This document shows, piece by piece, positions 48,854 to 58,076 of a stretch of DNA of 64,000 bases. The notes beneath the pieces are model-generated. The model was not told where the DNA came from. It ran no database searches and was given only the letters and a program-made list of their open reading frames with translations. Where the stretch lies: contig NZ_SWKP01000007.1 in the NCBI RefSeq assembly GCF_005871165.1, positions 124,001-188,000 of the forward strand. The letters run 5' to 3'. A program made the translations under genes and the position numbers. Each line of letters starts with the position of its first letter. The first letter of the stretch is position 1. The stretch is from Maricaulis alexandrii (lineage in GTDB: Bacteria > Pseudomonadota > Alphaproteobacteria > Caulobacterales > Maricaulaceae).

Positions 48854-50452
48854 CTATTCTGCAGCGATCTCCGCTGCGCGGGCATCCGCCGGCAGGGTCA
48901 CAGAGAATATGGCGCCCGCTCCCGGGGCACTTTCGACCCCGATTTCACCGCCCATCAACTCGGTCAGCTTGTGCGCCAGGGCCAGCCCCAAACCAGTCCC
49001 GCCGCATTTGCGCTGCAACACGGCTTCGGCCTGACTGAAGGGCATGAAGGCTTTGGCGATCATGTCCTGGTCCATGCCGATCCCTGTATCGGACACTTCG
49101 AACACCAGGGCACGGGACCCATCCGCCTGCTGGCGCGCCAGACAGCGCACCCGCACATCGCCGCGATCGGTGAACTTCACCGCATTGGACAACAGATTGG
49201 ACAGGATCTGGCGAACCCGCATCGGGTCCCCGTAAGCCGTCATGTCGGCACACGGGTCCACATCAATATGGAATTGCAGCCCTTTCTCGATGGCCTTCAT
49301 CCGGTAGGGACCGGCCACCGTGCGCACGATCTCGGAAGGATTGAACTCGCCGGTCTCGATCTCGAACCGGCCGGACTCGACATTGGCCAGGTCGAGAATA
49401 TCGTTCAGGATGTCCAGCAAGGCCTGGCCCGAGGCCTCGATCAGCCCGACCATTTCGCGCTGGGACTCTTCCAGCTCGGTGGCCTGCAACAGGCTGGACA
49501 TGCCCAGCACACCATTCAGCGGCGTGCGGACTTCATGGCTCATCGTCGCCAGGAATTTCGACTTGGCCCGGCTGGCCTCGGTGGCCTGCTGCCGCGCCTC
49601 CACCAAGTCATGGATATCGGTCAGCGCCCCGACAACCCGGGTCGCATCACCGTCCGGCGAGCGGACGGCTTCGCCGCGCAGGCGGAACCAGCGGTGCTGG
49701 CCGCCCACAATCCGCAGCCGGACGGTCAGGTCCAAGGGTCGCCCGCTCTTGAAATGCGTGGTGAGAGAGGCGGTGAAGCGGCCCTTGTCGTCATCATGGA
49801 TGAGCGCCAGGAAATGGCTGGACGGCGCCGTGAAATCGCGCGGCTGATAGCCCAGCAATTCGCGTCCGCGGGGTGAGACATAGATCTGGTCGGTTTCGAG
49901 GCACCAGTCGATGATGCCGTCGGACGTCCCCTTCACGGCCAGCGCCGCGCGGTCGCCGGATTCCAGGGCCAGGATCTCGCCGGTCAGGCGGCGGCGGTAA
50001 TGATTGAACACGCCCAGCAATTCATCGCCGATATTGACCGGCCGGTTGAAGGTCGCGCCGACAATGCCGACGGTCTGGGCGCCGTTGAACAGGGGCAGGC
50101 CGACATAAGCTTCCACGCCGGCTTCGGACAGGATGAAATCCTTGGAGAAGCGCGCCGAGAGATTGCTCTCATGGATCGTCGCGCCATTCTCGATCGTCTC
50201 GCCGCAGGGCGTGCCGCGAAGGTCATAGCTGTAGTTTTCGGCGACAACGCCATTGGAGGACACACGCAGGGTGCGGATCCGGGAATTGGTGGCGTCGATC
50301 CGTCCGATGAAGACGCTGTCAGCGGCAAAAATCTCGGCCGTATGTTTCACGAAAGCCTGGAGAAAGGCCGGACCGCACTCGCGCGACAACAGGAAATTGA
50401 GACGGTTCAACCGCTCCTGTGTGACATCGGCTCGAATGGCGAGATCCGGCAT
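48854..50452 (-). CDS. GAF-PAS sensor histidine kinase
   Basis: The 532-residue product has an N-terminal GAF domain (~30-165), a PAS domain (~170-290), HisKA with His in FLATMSHEVRTPLNGV, and HATPase boxes ILSNLLSNAVKFTDRG and GGTGLGLALAHKL. There is no receiver and no membrane segment. It is tail-to-tail with the hybrid kinase at 46948. Upstream are TTAA-N6-TTAA and four GANTC sites, suggesting cell-cycle-linked expression. Its response regulator is not adjacent, unless the facing hybrid kinase's receiver serves. Confidence 0.93.
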   Translation of the reverse strand: MPDLAIRADVTQERLNRLNFLLSRECGPAFLQAFVKHTAEIFAADSVFIGRIDATNSRIRTLRVSSNGVVAENYSYDLRGTPCGETIENGATIHESNLSARFSKDFILSEAGVEAYVGLPLFNGAQTVGIVGATFNRPVNIGDELLGVFNHYRRRLTGEILALESGDRAALAVKGTSDGIIDWCLETDQIYVSPRGRELLGYQPRDFTAPSSHFLALIHDDDKGRFTASLTTHFKSGRPLDLTVRLRIVGGQHRWFRLRGEAVRSPDGDATRVVGALTDIHDLVEARQQATEASRAKSKFLATMSHEVRTPLNGVLGMSSLLQATELEESQREMVGLIEASGQALLDILNDILDLANVESGRFEIETGEFNPSEIVRTVAGPYRMKAIEKGLQFHIDVDPCADMTAYGDPMRVRQILSNLLSNAVKFTDRGDVRVRCLARQQADGSRALVFEVSDTGIGMDQDMIAKAFMPFSQAEAVLQRKCGGTGLGLALAHKLTELMGGEIGVESAPGAGAIFSVTLPADARAAEIAAE

Positions 50453-50497
50453 ATTCCCCTCCAGCGCTCAACCGGTCCGCCCGGTCTTCCAACGTGG

Positions 50498-50582
50498 TTA
50501 ACGGGTCTTAATGTGCCGCAAAGCTGTGGACAGAGTCGTCATATCTGATGAATCCCCGCGGATTCACTGCTCATAAAGAATC
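50498..50582 (-). promoter_or_regulatory. GANTC cluster and TTAA pair upstream of the GAF-PAS kinase gene
   Basis: TTAA-N6-TTAA (50498-50511), the same spacing as at 19283 before ctrA, is followed by GANTC at 50533, 50550, 50561 and 50578. Four sites in 50 bp is well above chance. Confidence 0.5.
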
Positions 50583-50591
50583 AGGCGCGCG

Positions 50592-51257
50592 CTATTCCCG
50601 GCGCAGCACGCGCTCGGTCAGGAAGCTGCCCCACCAGCTCGCCATGAAGGAGGCCTGGACGGCCTCGCGGTCGTAGACGGTCTCCACCCAGTCCATGAAT
50701 CCGATCGGCGTGGTTTCATTGTACTGGCGATAGGTCTCGAAGAAGTGGTCCAGCACGCCGGTCTTGCCGGCTTTCACATGGAGATATTTCAGGGAGAGGT
50801 GCCGGATCGCCTCTTCATAGGGAAGGCCCAGCTTGGTCAGGGCATACAAGACCGAGATGATCCCGGCCCGGTCCGCGCCGGACTTGCAATGGATCAGGGC
50901 CGGATAGGCGATCTCGTCGAAAATCTTCACTGCCCGCTGCATGCGGTCGACATGGGGGGCCTCACGCGAGCCAAAGGGCATGTCGATCATCACCAGACCC
51001 AGACGCTCGCAGGCATCCTTTTCCAGATCGTAATAACAGACGCCCGGCTGGGTGCCGCGAATGTTGAGGATCGTCTTGAACCCCTGTTCCGCCAGCGCTT
51101 CAAGGCGCTGCGGCGAGGGCTGGTTCGACCGCCACATGCCGCCGCCGACCTCGTGCATGTTGTGGAATTTCTGGCGCAGGATGCCATGGTCCTTCCACAG
51201 GAAATCCTGCCAGGCACGTTCGCGGTCTTTGGGGTCATTCAGATCGTAGGGCATCAT
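50592..51257 (-). CDS. Tyrosine/dual-specificity phosphatase family protein
   Basis: The 221-residue product has the CX5R phosphatase loop in LIHCKSGADRAGII (~residues 116-129). A conserved upstream block (GGGMWRSNQPSPQRLEALAE, GFKTILNIRG) precedes it. These match cytoplasmic DSP/PTP proteins. The C-terminal ~70 residues are aromatic and basic. Divergent from the acyltransferase-waaA-lpxK genes, so a lipid or sugar phosphate substrate is possible but unproven. A start one codon later is equally likely. Confidence 0.87.
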   Translation of the reverse strand: MMPYDLNDPKDRERAWQDFLWKDHGILRQKFHNMHEVGGGMWRSNQPSPQRLEALAEQGFKTILNIRGTQPGVCYYDLEKDACERLGLVMIDMPFGSREAPHVDRMQRAVKIFDEIAYPALIHCKSGADRAGIISVLYALTKLGLPYEEAIRHLSLKYLHVKAGKTGVLDHFFETYRQYNETTPIGFMDWVETVYDREAVQASFMASWWGSFLTERVLRRE

Positions 51258-51357
51258 CAGGCTTTCTGGTTCGTGGGCGCATTTAGGCTGACCAGCCGTT
51301 CAAAGCAACCGCGCCCCATGCTTGACCTTTTTGCCTGTGGAGGCGAGCAAGTCATTC

Positions 51358-52122
51358 ATGTTGAAACGCCTGCTCTCCCGGCCCTGGGCCCAGGAAGTCG
51401 TTGCCTTCCTCGTCCTCCTCTATGTCGAGGGGGTCCGCCGCTCGATCCGCTGGGAGGTGCGCAATGGCCATCACGTCCAGAATGTCTGGGACAATCGCCT
51501 GCCCCTGATCGGCTGTATCTGGCATGGCCGGGTGCTGATGGCGCTGGAAGCCTGGAACCAGCAATATGACCGCATGGTCGCCCTTGCCTCCCGCTCCCGC
51601 GAAGGCGAGATCGGGGCCCGGTTTGCGCGCTGGTACAAGGTCGGCCTGGTGCGCGGCTCCTCGCACAACCCCGCCAAGCCGGAAAAGAACAAGGGTGGCC
51701 AGACCGCCTACCGGACCATGCTGCGCCATCTGGAAGGCGGCGGGTGCGGCGCCATCACGCCGGATGGTCCGCGCGGTCCGAACATGCGCGCCGGGTCCGG
51801 TGCCGTCCGGCTGGCGCGGGATACCGGTGTGCCGGTCTATCCGGTGACCTGGTCGACCCGCGGCAAGTGGATCCTGAACCGGGCCTGGGACAAGCACTGC
51901 CTGCCGCATTTCTTCACCCGCGGCGTCATCATCTGGGGCGAGCCCATCCATGTCGCGCCCGATGCCGGTCCGGAAGAGATCGAAGCGGCGCGGGCACAGC
52001 TGGAAGCCGAGCTCAACCGTATCACGCGCGAAGCCGATGAAGCCGTCGGCGCCGAGGTCATCCTGCCGGACGAGAAGCATCGCCCCGGCACCGGCCCGGG
52101 GTCGGCCGGAGATGCGGCGTGA
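51358..52122 (+). CDS. DUF374 lysophospholipid acyltransferase family protein
   Basis: The 254-residue product has an N-terminal hydrophobic helix, the acyltransferase pattern IGCIWHGRVLMAL, and AITPDGPRGPNMRAGSGAVR characteristic of DUF374. Homologues sit beside waaA in alphaproteobacteria and are thought to acylate lipid A or a related lipid. The ATG at 51358 follows GGAGG at 14-base spacing; TTG 51322 or GTG 51337 are alternatives. It overlaps waaA by four bases. Confidence 0.88.
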   Translation: MLKRLLSRPWAQEVVAFLVLLYVEGVRRSIRWEVRNGHHVQNVWDNRLPLIGCIWHGRVLMALEAWNQQYDRMVALASRSREGEIGARFARWYKVGLVRGSSHNPAKPEKNKGGQTAYRTMLRHLEGGGCGAITPDGPRGPNMRAGSGAVRLARDTGVPVYPVTWSTRGKWILNRAWDKHCLPHFFTRGVIIWGEPIHVAPDAGPEEIEAARAQLEAELNRITREADEAVGAEVILPDEKHRPGTGPGSAGDAA

Positions 52123-53408
52123 GCCTGCCACCGGCTCTGACCTGGTATCGTGGCCTGACCCGCCTGGCCGCGCCCGTCGCGCCTGCCCTGCTCCAAAAAC
52201 GCGCCCGCAAGGGCAAGGAAGATCCCGACCGCCGTCATGAGCGCCTGGGCCAGCCCGCGCGCGAACGGCCACAGGGCCGTCTGATCTGGCTGCACGGGGC
52301 CAGTGTCGGCGAAAGCCTGGTCCTGGCCAGCCTGGTGGATGCGCTGGCCGCGCGGCATGAAGACCTCCACTTCATGGTCACCACCGGAACGGTGACGTCT
52401 GCGCGCATGCTCGCCGAACGCCTGCCGGAGCGGGCTTTCCACCAATTCATTCCCGTCGACACGCCCGCTGCCGTGCGCCGCTTCCTGGATCACTGGCGGC
52501 CGGACCTGGCCGTGTTTGCCGAAAGCGAGCTCTGGCCGAACCTGATCGTGGAGACCTCACGTCGCGGCACCCCGCTGGCGCTGATCAATGCCCGCATGAA
52601 TGAGCGCTCGATCCGCTCCTGGCGCCGCCGTCCCGATACGGCCCGCTGGCTGCTTGGCCAATTCGCCTGGATCGGGGCTGCCGACACCCGCACCCGCGAC
52701 GGGCTGGAAGATCTCACCGGCTATCATGTGACCCTGGCCGGAAACCTGAAACTGGAAGCCCGCCGGGCCGCTCCCGATCCGGACCAACTCGCCCGGTTCC
52801 AAGCGGCGCTGGATGGCCGGCCGGTCTGGCTGGCCGCCTCCACCCACCCGGGTGAGGACGAGATCGTGCTGGATGCCCATGCGCGCCTGCTCGAACAATC
52901 CCCCGGCGCATTGCTGATCCTCGCCCCACGGCACCCGGAACGGGCCGGCAAGATCGTCCGCCTGATCGAAGCTCGTGGCCTGTCGGTTTGGCAGCGCTCG
53001 AAGGACGCGAACGCGCCGGACAACGACTGCCAGGTCTGGCTGACCGACACGCTGGGCGAGATGGGTTTCTGGTTTGCGCTCGCCCCGGCCTCGCTGATCG
53101 CCGGCTCGCTGGTGCCGGATATCGGCGGTCACAACCCGGTGGAAGCCAGCCAGGCCGGTTCCAGCGTCATTTCAGGTCCGTTCCGATCCAGTTTTGATGA
53201 CCTTTATACCGCCTACCAGGCCCATTCTGCCCTCATCGAGGTTGAAAACGAGTCCGGTCTCAGTGCGGCCGTGATGCAGATCTGGTCCGGTCAGGGACCG
53301 GATCCGTCCGCATCGCAGGCTGCCCTCGCCGCAGCCTCCGGCGGCGCGATGGCAAAAACGATCACCGCCCTGGAAACCCTGCTGCACAGCGCGGAGGCGA
53401 CCTCATGA
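52119..53408 (+). CDS. waaA: 3-deoxy-D-manno-octulosonic acid (Kdo) transferase WaaA
   Basis: WaaA adds Kdo to lipid IVA at the inner membrane. The 429-residue GT-B enzyme has the N-terminal KdtA region with LIWLHGASVGESLVLASL and FAESELWPNLI. The donor-site region is SLVPDIGGHNPVEASQAGS. The GTG start overlaps the preceding stop (GTGA), and the stop overlaps lpxK (ATGA), so three genes are coupled. Confidence 0.96.
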   Translation: MSLPPALTWYRGLTRLAAPVAPALLQKRARKGKEDPDRRHERLGQPARERPQGRLIWLHGASVGESLVLASLVDALAARHEDLHFMVTTGTVTSARMLAERLPERAFHQFIPVDTPAAVRRFLDHWRPDLAVFAESELWPNLIVETSRRGTPLALINARMNERSIRSWRRRPDTARWLLGQFAWIGAADTRTRDGLEDLTGYHVTLAGNLKLEARRAAPDPDQLARFQAALDGRPVWLAASTHPGEDEIVLDAHARLLEQSPGALLILAPRHPERAGKIVRLIEARGLSVWQRSKDANAPDNDCQVWLTDTLGEMGFWFALAPASLIAGSLVPDIGGHNPVEASQAGSSVISGPFRSSFDDLYTAYQAHSALIEVENESGLSAAVMQIWSGQGPDPSASQAALAAASGGAMAKTITALETLLHSAEATS

Positions 53409-54415
53409 GGGAGCCGGTCTTCTGGCGCACCGATGCTGGCCGGTCTTCCGGCGCGATGGTGCGGGCCCTGCTGAGCCCGCTGGGTCATCTCTATGCCTGG
53501 ACCGTGGCCCGCCGCATCCGGACTACCGTGCCGGAAAAGGTCGGAATTCCCGTTATTTGCGTCGGCAATCTCACTGTGGGCGGGGTTGGCAAGACGCCGA
53601 TTGTCCTCACCCTGCTGCAGCGCCTGACCGAGATGGGCCAGAGCCCGGCTGCCCTGTCGCGTGGCTATGGTGGCAAGCTGGCCGGACCGGTCCGCGTCGA
53701 TCCGGATATCCATACAGCTGCCGAGTGCGGTGACGAACCGCTTCTCCTGACCGGCAAGGCCCCAGCCTGGATCAGCCGTGACCGCCCCGCCGGGGCCAGA
53801 GCGGCTGAGGAATCAGGGGCTTCCGTCATCGTCATGGATGATGGCCACCAGAATCCCAGCCTCGGCAAGGACGCCTCCATCATCGTGGTGGACGGCCGCG
53901 CCGGCTGGGGTCCGGGCACGCTTTTCCCCGCCGGACCCTTGCGGGAACCGGTCGCGACCGGGCTGGCCCGCGCCGATGCGGTCATCGTGATGATGCCGGA
54001 CGGGGAAACTCCGCCGGATTACAGGGCTTTGGGTCTGGAGGATCTGGAAATCCCGGTCTTCCATGCCTGGCTCGCTCCGACCGCCCCGCCGCCCGAGGGC
54101 AAACTGGTCGCCTTTGCCGGGATCGGCCGGCCGCAGAAATTCTTCGACGCCCTGATCGCCAAAGGCGCGGATCTGGCAGAAGTCGCAGATTTTCCTGACC
54201 ATCACCCCTGGAGCCCAGGCGATCTGCAGCGCCTGGAAGCGCTGGCCGCCGCCCATGATGCGCGCCTGGTCACCACGGAAAAGGACTGGGTCCGCCTGCC
54301 CGCCGAAGCCCGTTCCTCCATCTTGTCCTGGCCTGTCGAAGCCCGTTTCGCCAACCCAGCCGCCCTGGACGGTCTATTGCGGGACATCATGGACGCCGCC
54401 CGGGAAGCCCGGTAA
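53405..54415 (+). CDS. lpxK: Tetraacyldisaccharide 4'-kinase LpxK
   Basis: LpxK phosphorylates the 4' position of the lipid A precursor. The 336-residue product has the P-loop VGNLTVGGVGKTPIVLTLL (~residues 48-66), SRGYGGKLAGP, and the catalytic-site region VIVMDDGHQNPSL. An N-terminal hydrophobic stretch attaches it to the membrane. It follows waaA with a four-base overlap. Confidence 0.96.
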   Translation: MREPVFWRTDAGRSSGAMVRALLSPLGHLYAWTVARRIRTTVPEKVGIPVICVGNLTVGGVGKTPIVLTLLQRLTEMGQSPAALSRGYGGKLAGPVRVDPDIHTAAECGDEPLLLTGKAPAWISRDRPAGARAAEESGASVIVMDDGHQNPSLGKDASIIVVDGRAGWGPGTLFPAGPLREPVATGLARADAVIVMMPDGETPPDYRALGLEDLEIPVFHAWLAPTAPPPEGKLVAFAGIGRPQKFFDALIAKGADLAEVADFPDHHPWSPGDLQRLEALAAAHDARLVTTEKDWVRLPAEARSSILSWPVEARFANPAALDGLLRDIMDAAREAR

Positions 54416-54424
54416 ATCGCGTTC

Positions 54425-55345
54425 ATGATCGAGGCCCAACGCAATGCATCCTTCCTGACCCGGCTGGGCTGGCGGCTCGAAGCCACGGCCTGGGACGCCT
54501 ATACCGCCTGGTACAAGGTGAAGGGGATCGACAAGGCCTCCGATGCGGCCGGTGCGCTTCTGCGCAAGCTCGGCCCGATGATGCCGACCCACCAGATTGC
54601 CCGGATCAACATGCAGCGCTGTTTCCCCGAAGCCGCCGATGTCGAGATCGACCGACTGCTGGGCGCGATGTGGGAGAATTTCGGCCGGCTTGCCGGCGAG
54701 ATGCCGCATCTGGGCGTGTTCGCCGGCCCGGAATTCGAGGAACGCGTTGAATTCATTGGCCGCGAACGGCTGGAGCAGGCGCGGGACCAGGGCCAGCCCC
54801 TGGTCATCATCGCGATGCACCAGGCCAATTGGGAGATCGCGGCGGCCGCGATCAGCCAGACCGGCCTGCCCTGCCGCATCACCTATCGTCCGGCCAATAA
54901 TGTCCTGATCGACCAGCGCATTTCGGACATGCGCGAGGGCTATGGCGTGAAGGCGCTGACGGCCAAGGGCGGCGATGGCGCCAAACAGCTCATGCAGGCG
55001 CTCAAGGCCGGCGAGAGCGTGGCCCTGATGAACGATCAGAAGATGAATGACGGGGTGGAAGCACCCTTCTTCGGCCATCCGGCGATGACGGCGCCCGGCC
55101 CCACGCGCCTCGCCATGCGCCATGGCTGCCCGCTGGTGCCGCTCTCCGTGCGTCGCATGGGCGGGGCCCGTTTCCGGGTCGAGATCCATGACCCGATCGA
55201 GCTGTCCACCAATCCGGACAAGTCCGCCGCGATCGTCGAGACCGTGACCCGGATCAATCAATGGGTGGAAAGCGAAATCCGCAAGGCCCCGGAACAATGG
55301 TTCTGGGTGCACCGCCGCTGGGCGAAGGACGTCTACAAGGGCTGA
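54425..55345 (+). CDS. Lipid A late acyltransferase (LpxL/HtrB family)
   Basis: The 306-residue product has the acyltransferase HX4[DE] motif in IAMHQANWEIAAAAI (~residues 132-137). It also has the family's VKALTAKGGDGAKQLMQALK and the C-terminal PEQWFWVHRRW. It would add a secondary acyl chain to Kdo2-lipid A. It begins 9 bp after lpxK and ends 3 bp from the convergent M23 gene with no terminator between. Confidence 0.92.
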   Translation: MIEAQRNASFLTRLGWRLEATAWDAYTAWYKVKGIDKASDAAGALLRKLGPMMPTHQIARINMQRCFPEAADVEIDRLLGAMWENFGRLAGEMPHLGVFAGPEFEERVEFIGRERLEQARDQGQPLVIIAMHQANWEIAAAAISQTGLPCRITYRPANNVLIDQRISDMREGYGVKALTAKGGDGAKQLMQALKAGESVALMNDQKMNDGVEAPFFGHPAMTAPGPTRLAMRHGCPLVPLSVRRMGGARFRVEIHDPIELSTNPDKSAAIVETVTRINQWVESEIRKAPEQWFWVHRRWAKDVYKG

Positions 55346-55348
55346 AAG

Positions 55349-56224
55349 TCAGTCCTGAAGGGATGACAGGTCCAGCTCCAGCATCATCGCCGGGTCGACA
55401 TAGAAGGTGTCATTGATCTTCACGCGCCAGTCCAGGTGCGGTCCCGTGGCGCGGCCACCGGCTCCGATCTCACCGATCAGATCGCCCTGTTCCACCATCT
55501 CGCCTTCGCTGACATGCACGGCGCTCATGTGCAGGAACATGCTGACCAGGCCCTGGCCGTGGTCGAGGAAGACCAGACCGCCTTCGTAATACATGTCGTC
55601 TTCGGCCAGGATGATACGGCCACTCGCCGGAGCCACGACCGGCGTGCCGGTCTCATTGGCCCAGTCCAGCCCCCAGTGGGGATTGCCTTCATGGCCGTTA
55701 TTGTAGACGCGGGCCGAGCCATAGACACCCGTCGTGATGCCTTCGGACGGACGGATGAAACCGTCCAGGAAGCCCTGACCGTCCCAGCGCGTGGCCAGCG
55801 AGGCCCGCTTCTGCGCGTATTCGCGCTGACGGCGCGGCAGCGTGCTCTCGTCCGGCGTCACGGTGGCCTGGGGCACACCATCGACATGCTGCAGCCGGTA
55901 TTCGCGCTGTTCGATCGACCAGTCCTCGAAAACATGCCCGGCCTGATCAGGCGCGGTGACGGAGAAGGTCAGCGTTTCGGGGGCATCCCGGACAATACCC
56001 AGCACGGCGAACCCGTCAGCATCCGCCGTGGTCGTCAGCTCACCCAGCCGGATTTCCGAACCCGGGGCATAGCGGCAAATCAAAAGCGCGCCTTCACGAC
56101 GCTCGCCGACACACCCCTCGACCGGCGCAGGTGCCGTCGTTTCGCTGGCCTGGATCAGATCCCCGATCGGGTCCGCCGTTTCACCGACCGATTGCAGGGC
56201 GAGAGCGAGGGCCAGCGCGATCAT
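55349..56224 (-). CDS. Secreted M23 family metallopeptidase with an HLD variant motif
   Basis: The 291-residue product has a short signal-like N-terminus (MIALALALALQSVGETA) and a C-terminal M23 domain. The first metal motif HWGLDWANETGTPV is intact (HxxxD). The second reads GPHLDWRV, with Asp where most M23 enzymes have the second His of HxH. I have seen this form in a proteobacterial subgroup, so Asp probably serves as ligand. Its start overlaps the DUF2093 stop by four bases. Confidence 0.9.
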   Translation of the reverse strand: MIALALALALQSVGETADPIGDLIQASETTAPAPVEGCVGERREGALLICRYAPGSEIRLGELTTTADADGFAVLGIVRDAPETLTFSVTAPDQAGHVFEDWSIEQREYRLQHVDGVPQATVTPDESTLPRRQREYAQKRASLATRWDGQGFLDGFIRPSEGITTGVYGSARVYNNGHEGNPHWGLDWANETGTPVVAPASGRIILAEDDMYYEGGLVFLDHGQGLVSMFLHMSAVHVSEGEMVEQGDLIGEIGAGGRATGPHLDWRVKINDTFYVDPAMMLELDLSSLQD

Positions 56225-56451
56225 TGGCCCGGACCTGCATTCAGATCGAGCCAGCGCTGCTTGGCGGCCAGAGCATCGCGATAGGCTTCCTGCTCATCCA
56301 CATTCCAGTAGCGCAGCTCGGCCAGGCCGATCTTGTCGCCCGTCACGGCGCAGGTCACATAGGCCCCGCCCTTGAGGATGATGAAATCGCTATCGCCATA
56401 CTCGAGTATGGCCTCGCCCTGGAACTCTTTGTCGAAGGTGAAATCACTCAT
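56221..56451 (-). CDS. DUF2093 protein
   Basis: The 76-residue product matches DUF2093: AILEYGDSDFIILKGGAYVT, then CAVTGDKIGLAELRYWNVDEQEA with the conserved YWN. A small cytoplasmic protein of unknown function, regularly found between xseA and lipid A genes in alphaproteobacteria. It lies 58 bp after xseA. Confidence 0.9.
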   Translation of the reverse strand: MSDFTFDKEFQGEAILEYGDSDFIILKGGAYVTCAVTGDKIGLAELRYWNVDEQEAYRDALAAKQRWLDLNAGPGQ

Positions 56452-56509
56452 GAGGCCGATCTAGCATGACCCCGGCCAAAGGGGGAGGCCCTGCCTGATC
56501 AAATCCCGG

Positions 56510-57973
56510 TCAGAACAGGGTGCCCTGTCCGGCGGGCGGGGATTTCGGTTTGGCCCTGGGCTTCGGCTTGGGCTTCGACTTGACTGCCGGGCTTGCGGCG
56601 GCCGGGGCCGGGCCCGTCTCTGACGGCGTGCCGTCGATCACGGCCTGGCGGCGGGCATCGGCAAATTCCAGTTCGACCGCGCTGCCCGCAGCCAATCCGC
56701 TGCCGGCCCGGACAATCGCCCCGTCACTGTCACGCACGACAGCAAATCCGCGCTCCAGGATCTTGGAATAATTGAAGCTCTCGATCCGCCCGGCCAGCGT
56801 ATCCAACCAGCGGCGCTGATCGCGCATGGAGCGTTGCAGGGCCGGCACCAGCCGGGACGAGCGATCCGCCACCCGTTCCCGGCGCTGACGGATATCCCGG
56901 CGCAGGGCTTCCGGCTTCAGGCCCGCTTGCAGGACGAGCAGCCGGGCACGCTTTTCGGCGGCATTGTTCAACAGGGCGGAATCCAGCTTGTCCGCAATCA
57001 TGTCGAAGCGCTGGCGTTTCAGGTCCAGCAGGGCCTGCGGCTTCGGCATGGCCCGGACCACACCGCGCAGCTCGGTCCTTCGGCGTTCGATATGGCGCGA
57101 CAGGCCGGACACCAGGCGCGCAGCCAGCGCATCAATGTCGCCCTTGAGCTCGGCCCGGACCGGCACCGCCATTTCCGCCGCGCCGGTCGGCGTCGGGGCC
57201 CGGCGATCCGAAACAAAGTCAATCAGCGTGGTATCGGTTTCATGGCCCACGGCGGAGATCAGCGGGATATCGCTGTCAGCGGCGGCCCGGACGACGATCT
57301 CCTCGTTGAAGCCCCACAAATCCTCGATGGAGCCGCCACCGCGCGCCACGATCAGCACATCCGGCCGCGGCACCGGCCCGTCCGGCGACAGGGCGTTGAA
57401 CCCGCGGATGGCCTCGGCGATCTGCTCAGCGGCCTTCTCGCCCTGGACGAGGACCGGCCAGAGCAGGACATGGCGCGGGAAGCGGTCCTGCAGGCGATGC
57501 AGGATGTCGCGGATGACGGCCCCGGTCGGCGAGGTCACCACACCAATGGTTTTCGGCAGGAAGGGGATGGATTTCTTGCGGGCCGGATCAAACAGGCCCT
57601 CGGCCGCGAACTGGCGCTTGCGCTCTTCCAGCAGCGCCATCAGCGCGCCGGCGCCGGCCGGTTCCATGCTCTCGACGATCAACTGGTATTGCGACCGACC
57701 CGGATAGGTGGAGAGCTTGCCCTCGATGATGACTTCCAGCCCTTCTTCCGGGCGGAAGCGGAACCGCGCGGCCGTGCCCTTCCAGGCAATCGAGGCAATG
57801 ACGGCCCGCTCATCCTTAATGTCGAAATAGACATGGCCGGACTTGGCCACCACGACCCGTCCCAGCTCCCCGCGGACCCGGACATGCCCGAAGGCGTCTT
57901 CCACCGTCCGCTTGAGCGATCCGGCCAGTTCGGAGACGGAGAATTCGTGGAGGTTTCCGGCGGGCTGTTCCAT
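56510..57973 (-). CDS. xseA: Exodeoxyribonuclease VII large subunit
   Basis: XseA with XseB degrades single-stranded DNA. The ATG at 57973 gives 487 residues, with the OB-fold N-domain (FSVSELAGSLKRTVEDAFGH, VRGELGRVVVAKSGHVYFDI), the catalytic core GVVTSPTGAVIRDIL and VLIVARGGGSIEDLW, and a coiled-coil C-terminus. The last ~50 residues are a Lys/Pro-rich tail ending QGTLF. No xseB is in the window. Confidence 0.95.
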   Translation of the reverse strand: MEQPAGNLHEFSVSELAGSLKRTVEDAFGHVRVRGELGRVVVAKSGHVYFDIKDERAVIASIAWKGTAARFRFRPEEGLEVIIEGKLSTYPGRSQYQLIVESMEPAGAGALMALLEERKRQFAAEGLFDPARKKSIPFLPKTIGVVTSPTGAVIRDILHRLQDRFPRHVLLWPVLVQGEKAAEQIAEAIRGFNALSPDGPVPRPDVLIVARGGGSIEDLWGFNEEIVVRAAADSDIPLISAVGHETDTTLIDFVSDRRAPTPTGAAEMAVPVRAELKGDIDALAARLVSGLSRHIERRRTELRGVVRAMPKPQALLDLKRQRFDMIADKLDSALLNNAAEKRARLLVLQAGLKPEALRRDIRQRRERVADRSSRLVPALQRSMRDQRRWLDTLAGRIESFNYSKILERGFAVVRDSDGAIVRAGSGLAAGSAVELEFADARRQAVIDGTPSETGPAPAAASPAVKSKPKPKPRAKPKSPPAGQGTLF

Positions 57974-58076
57974 ACCGTCTCTGGTAGGATGCTTCCCGCC
58001 TCTCCGCAACGGCCCGGCAGACTCGCGATTGGTGCAGGATTGGGTTAGGCAGGGCTGACGAACTCAAGAGGGTGAC

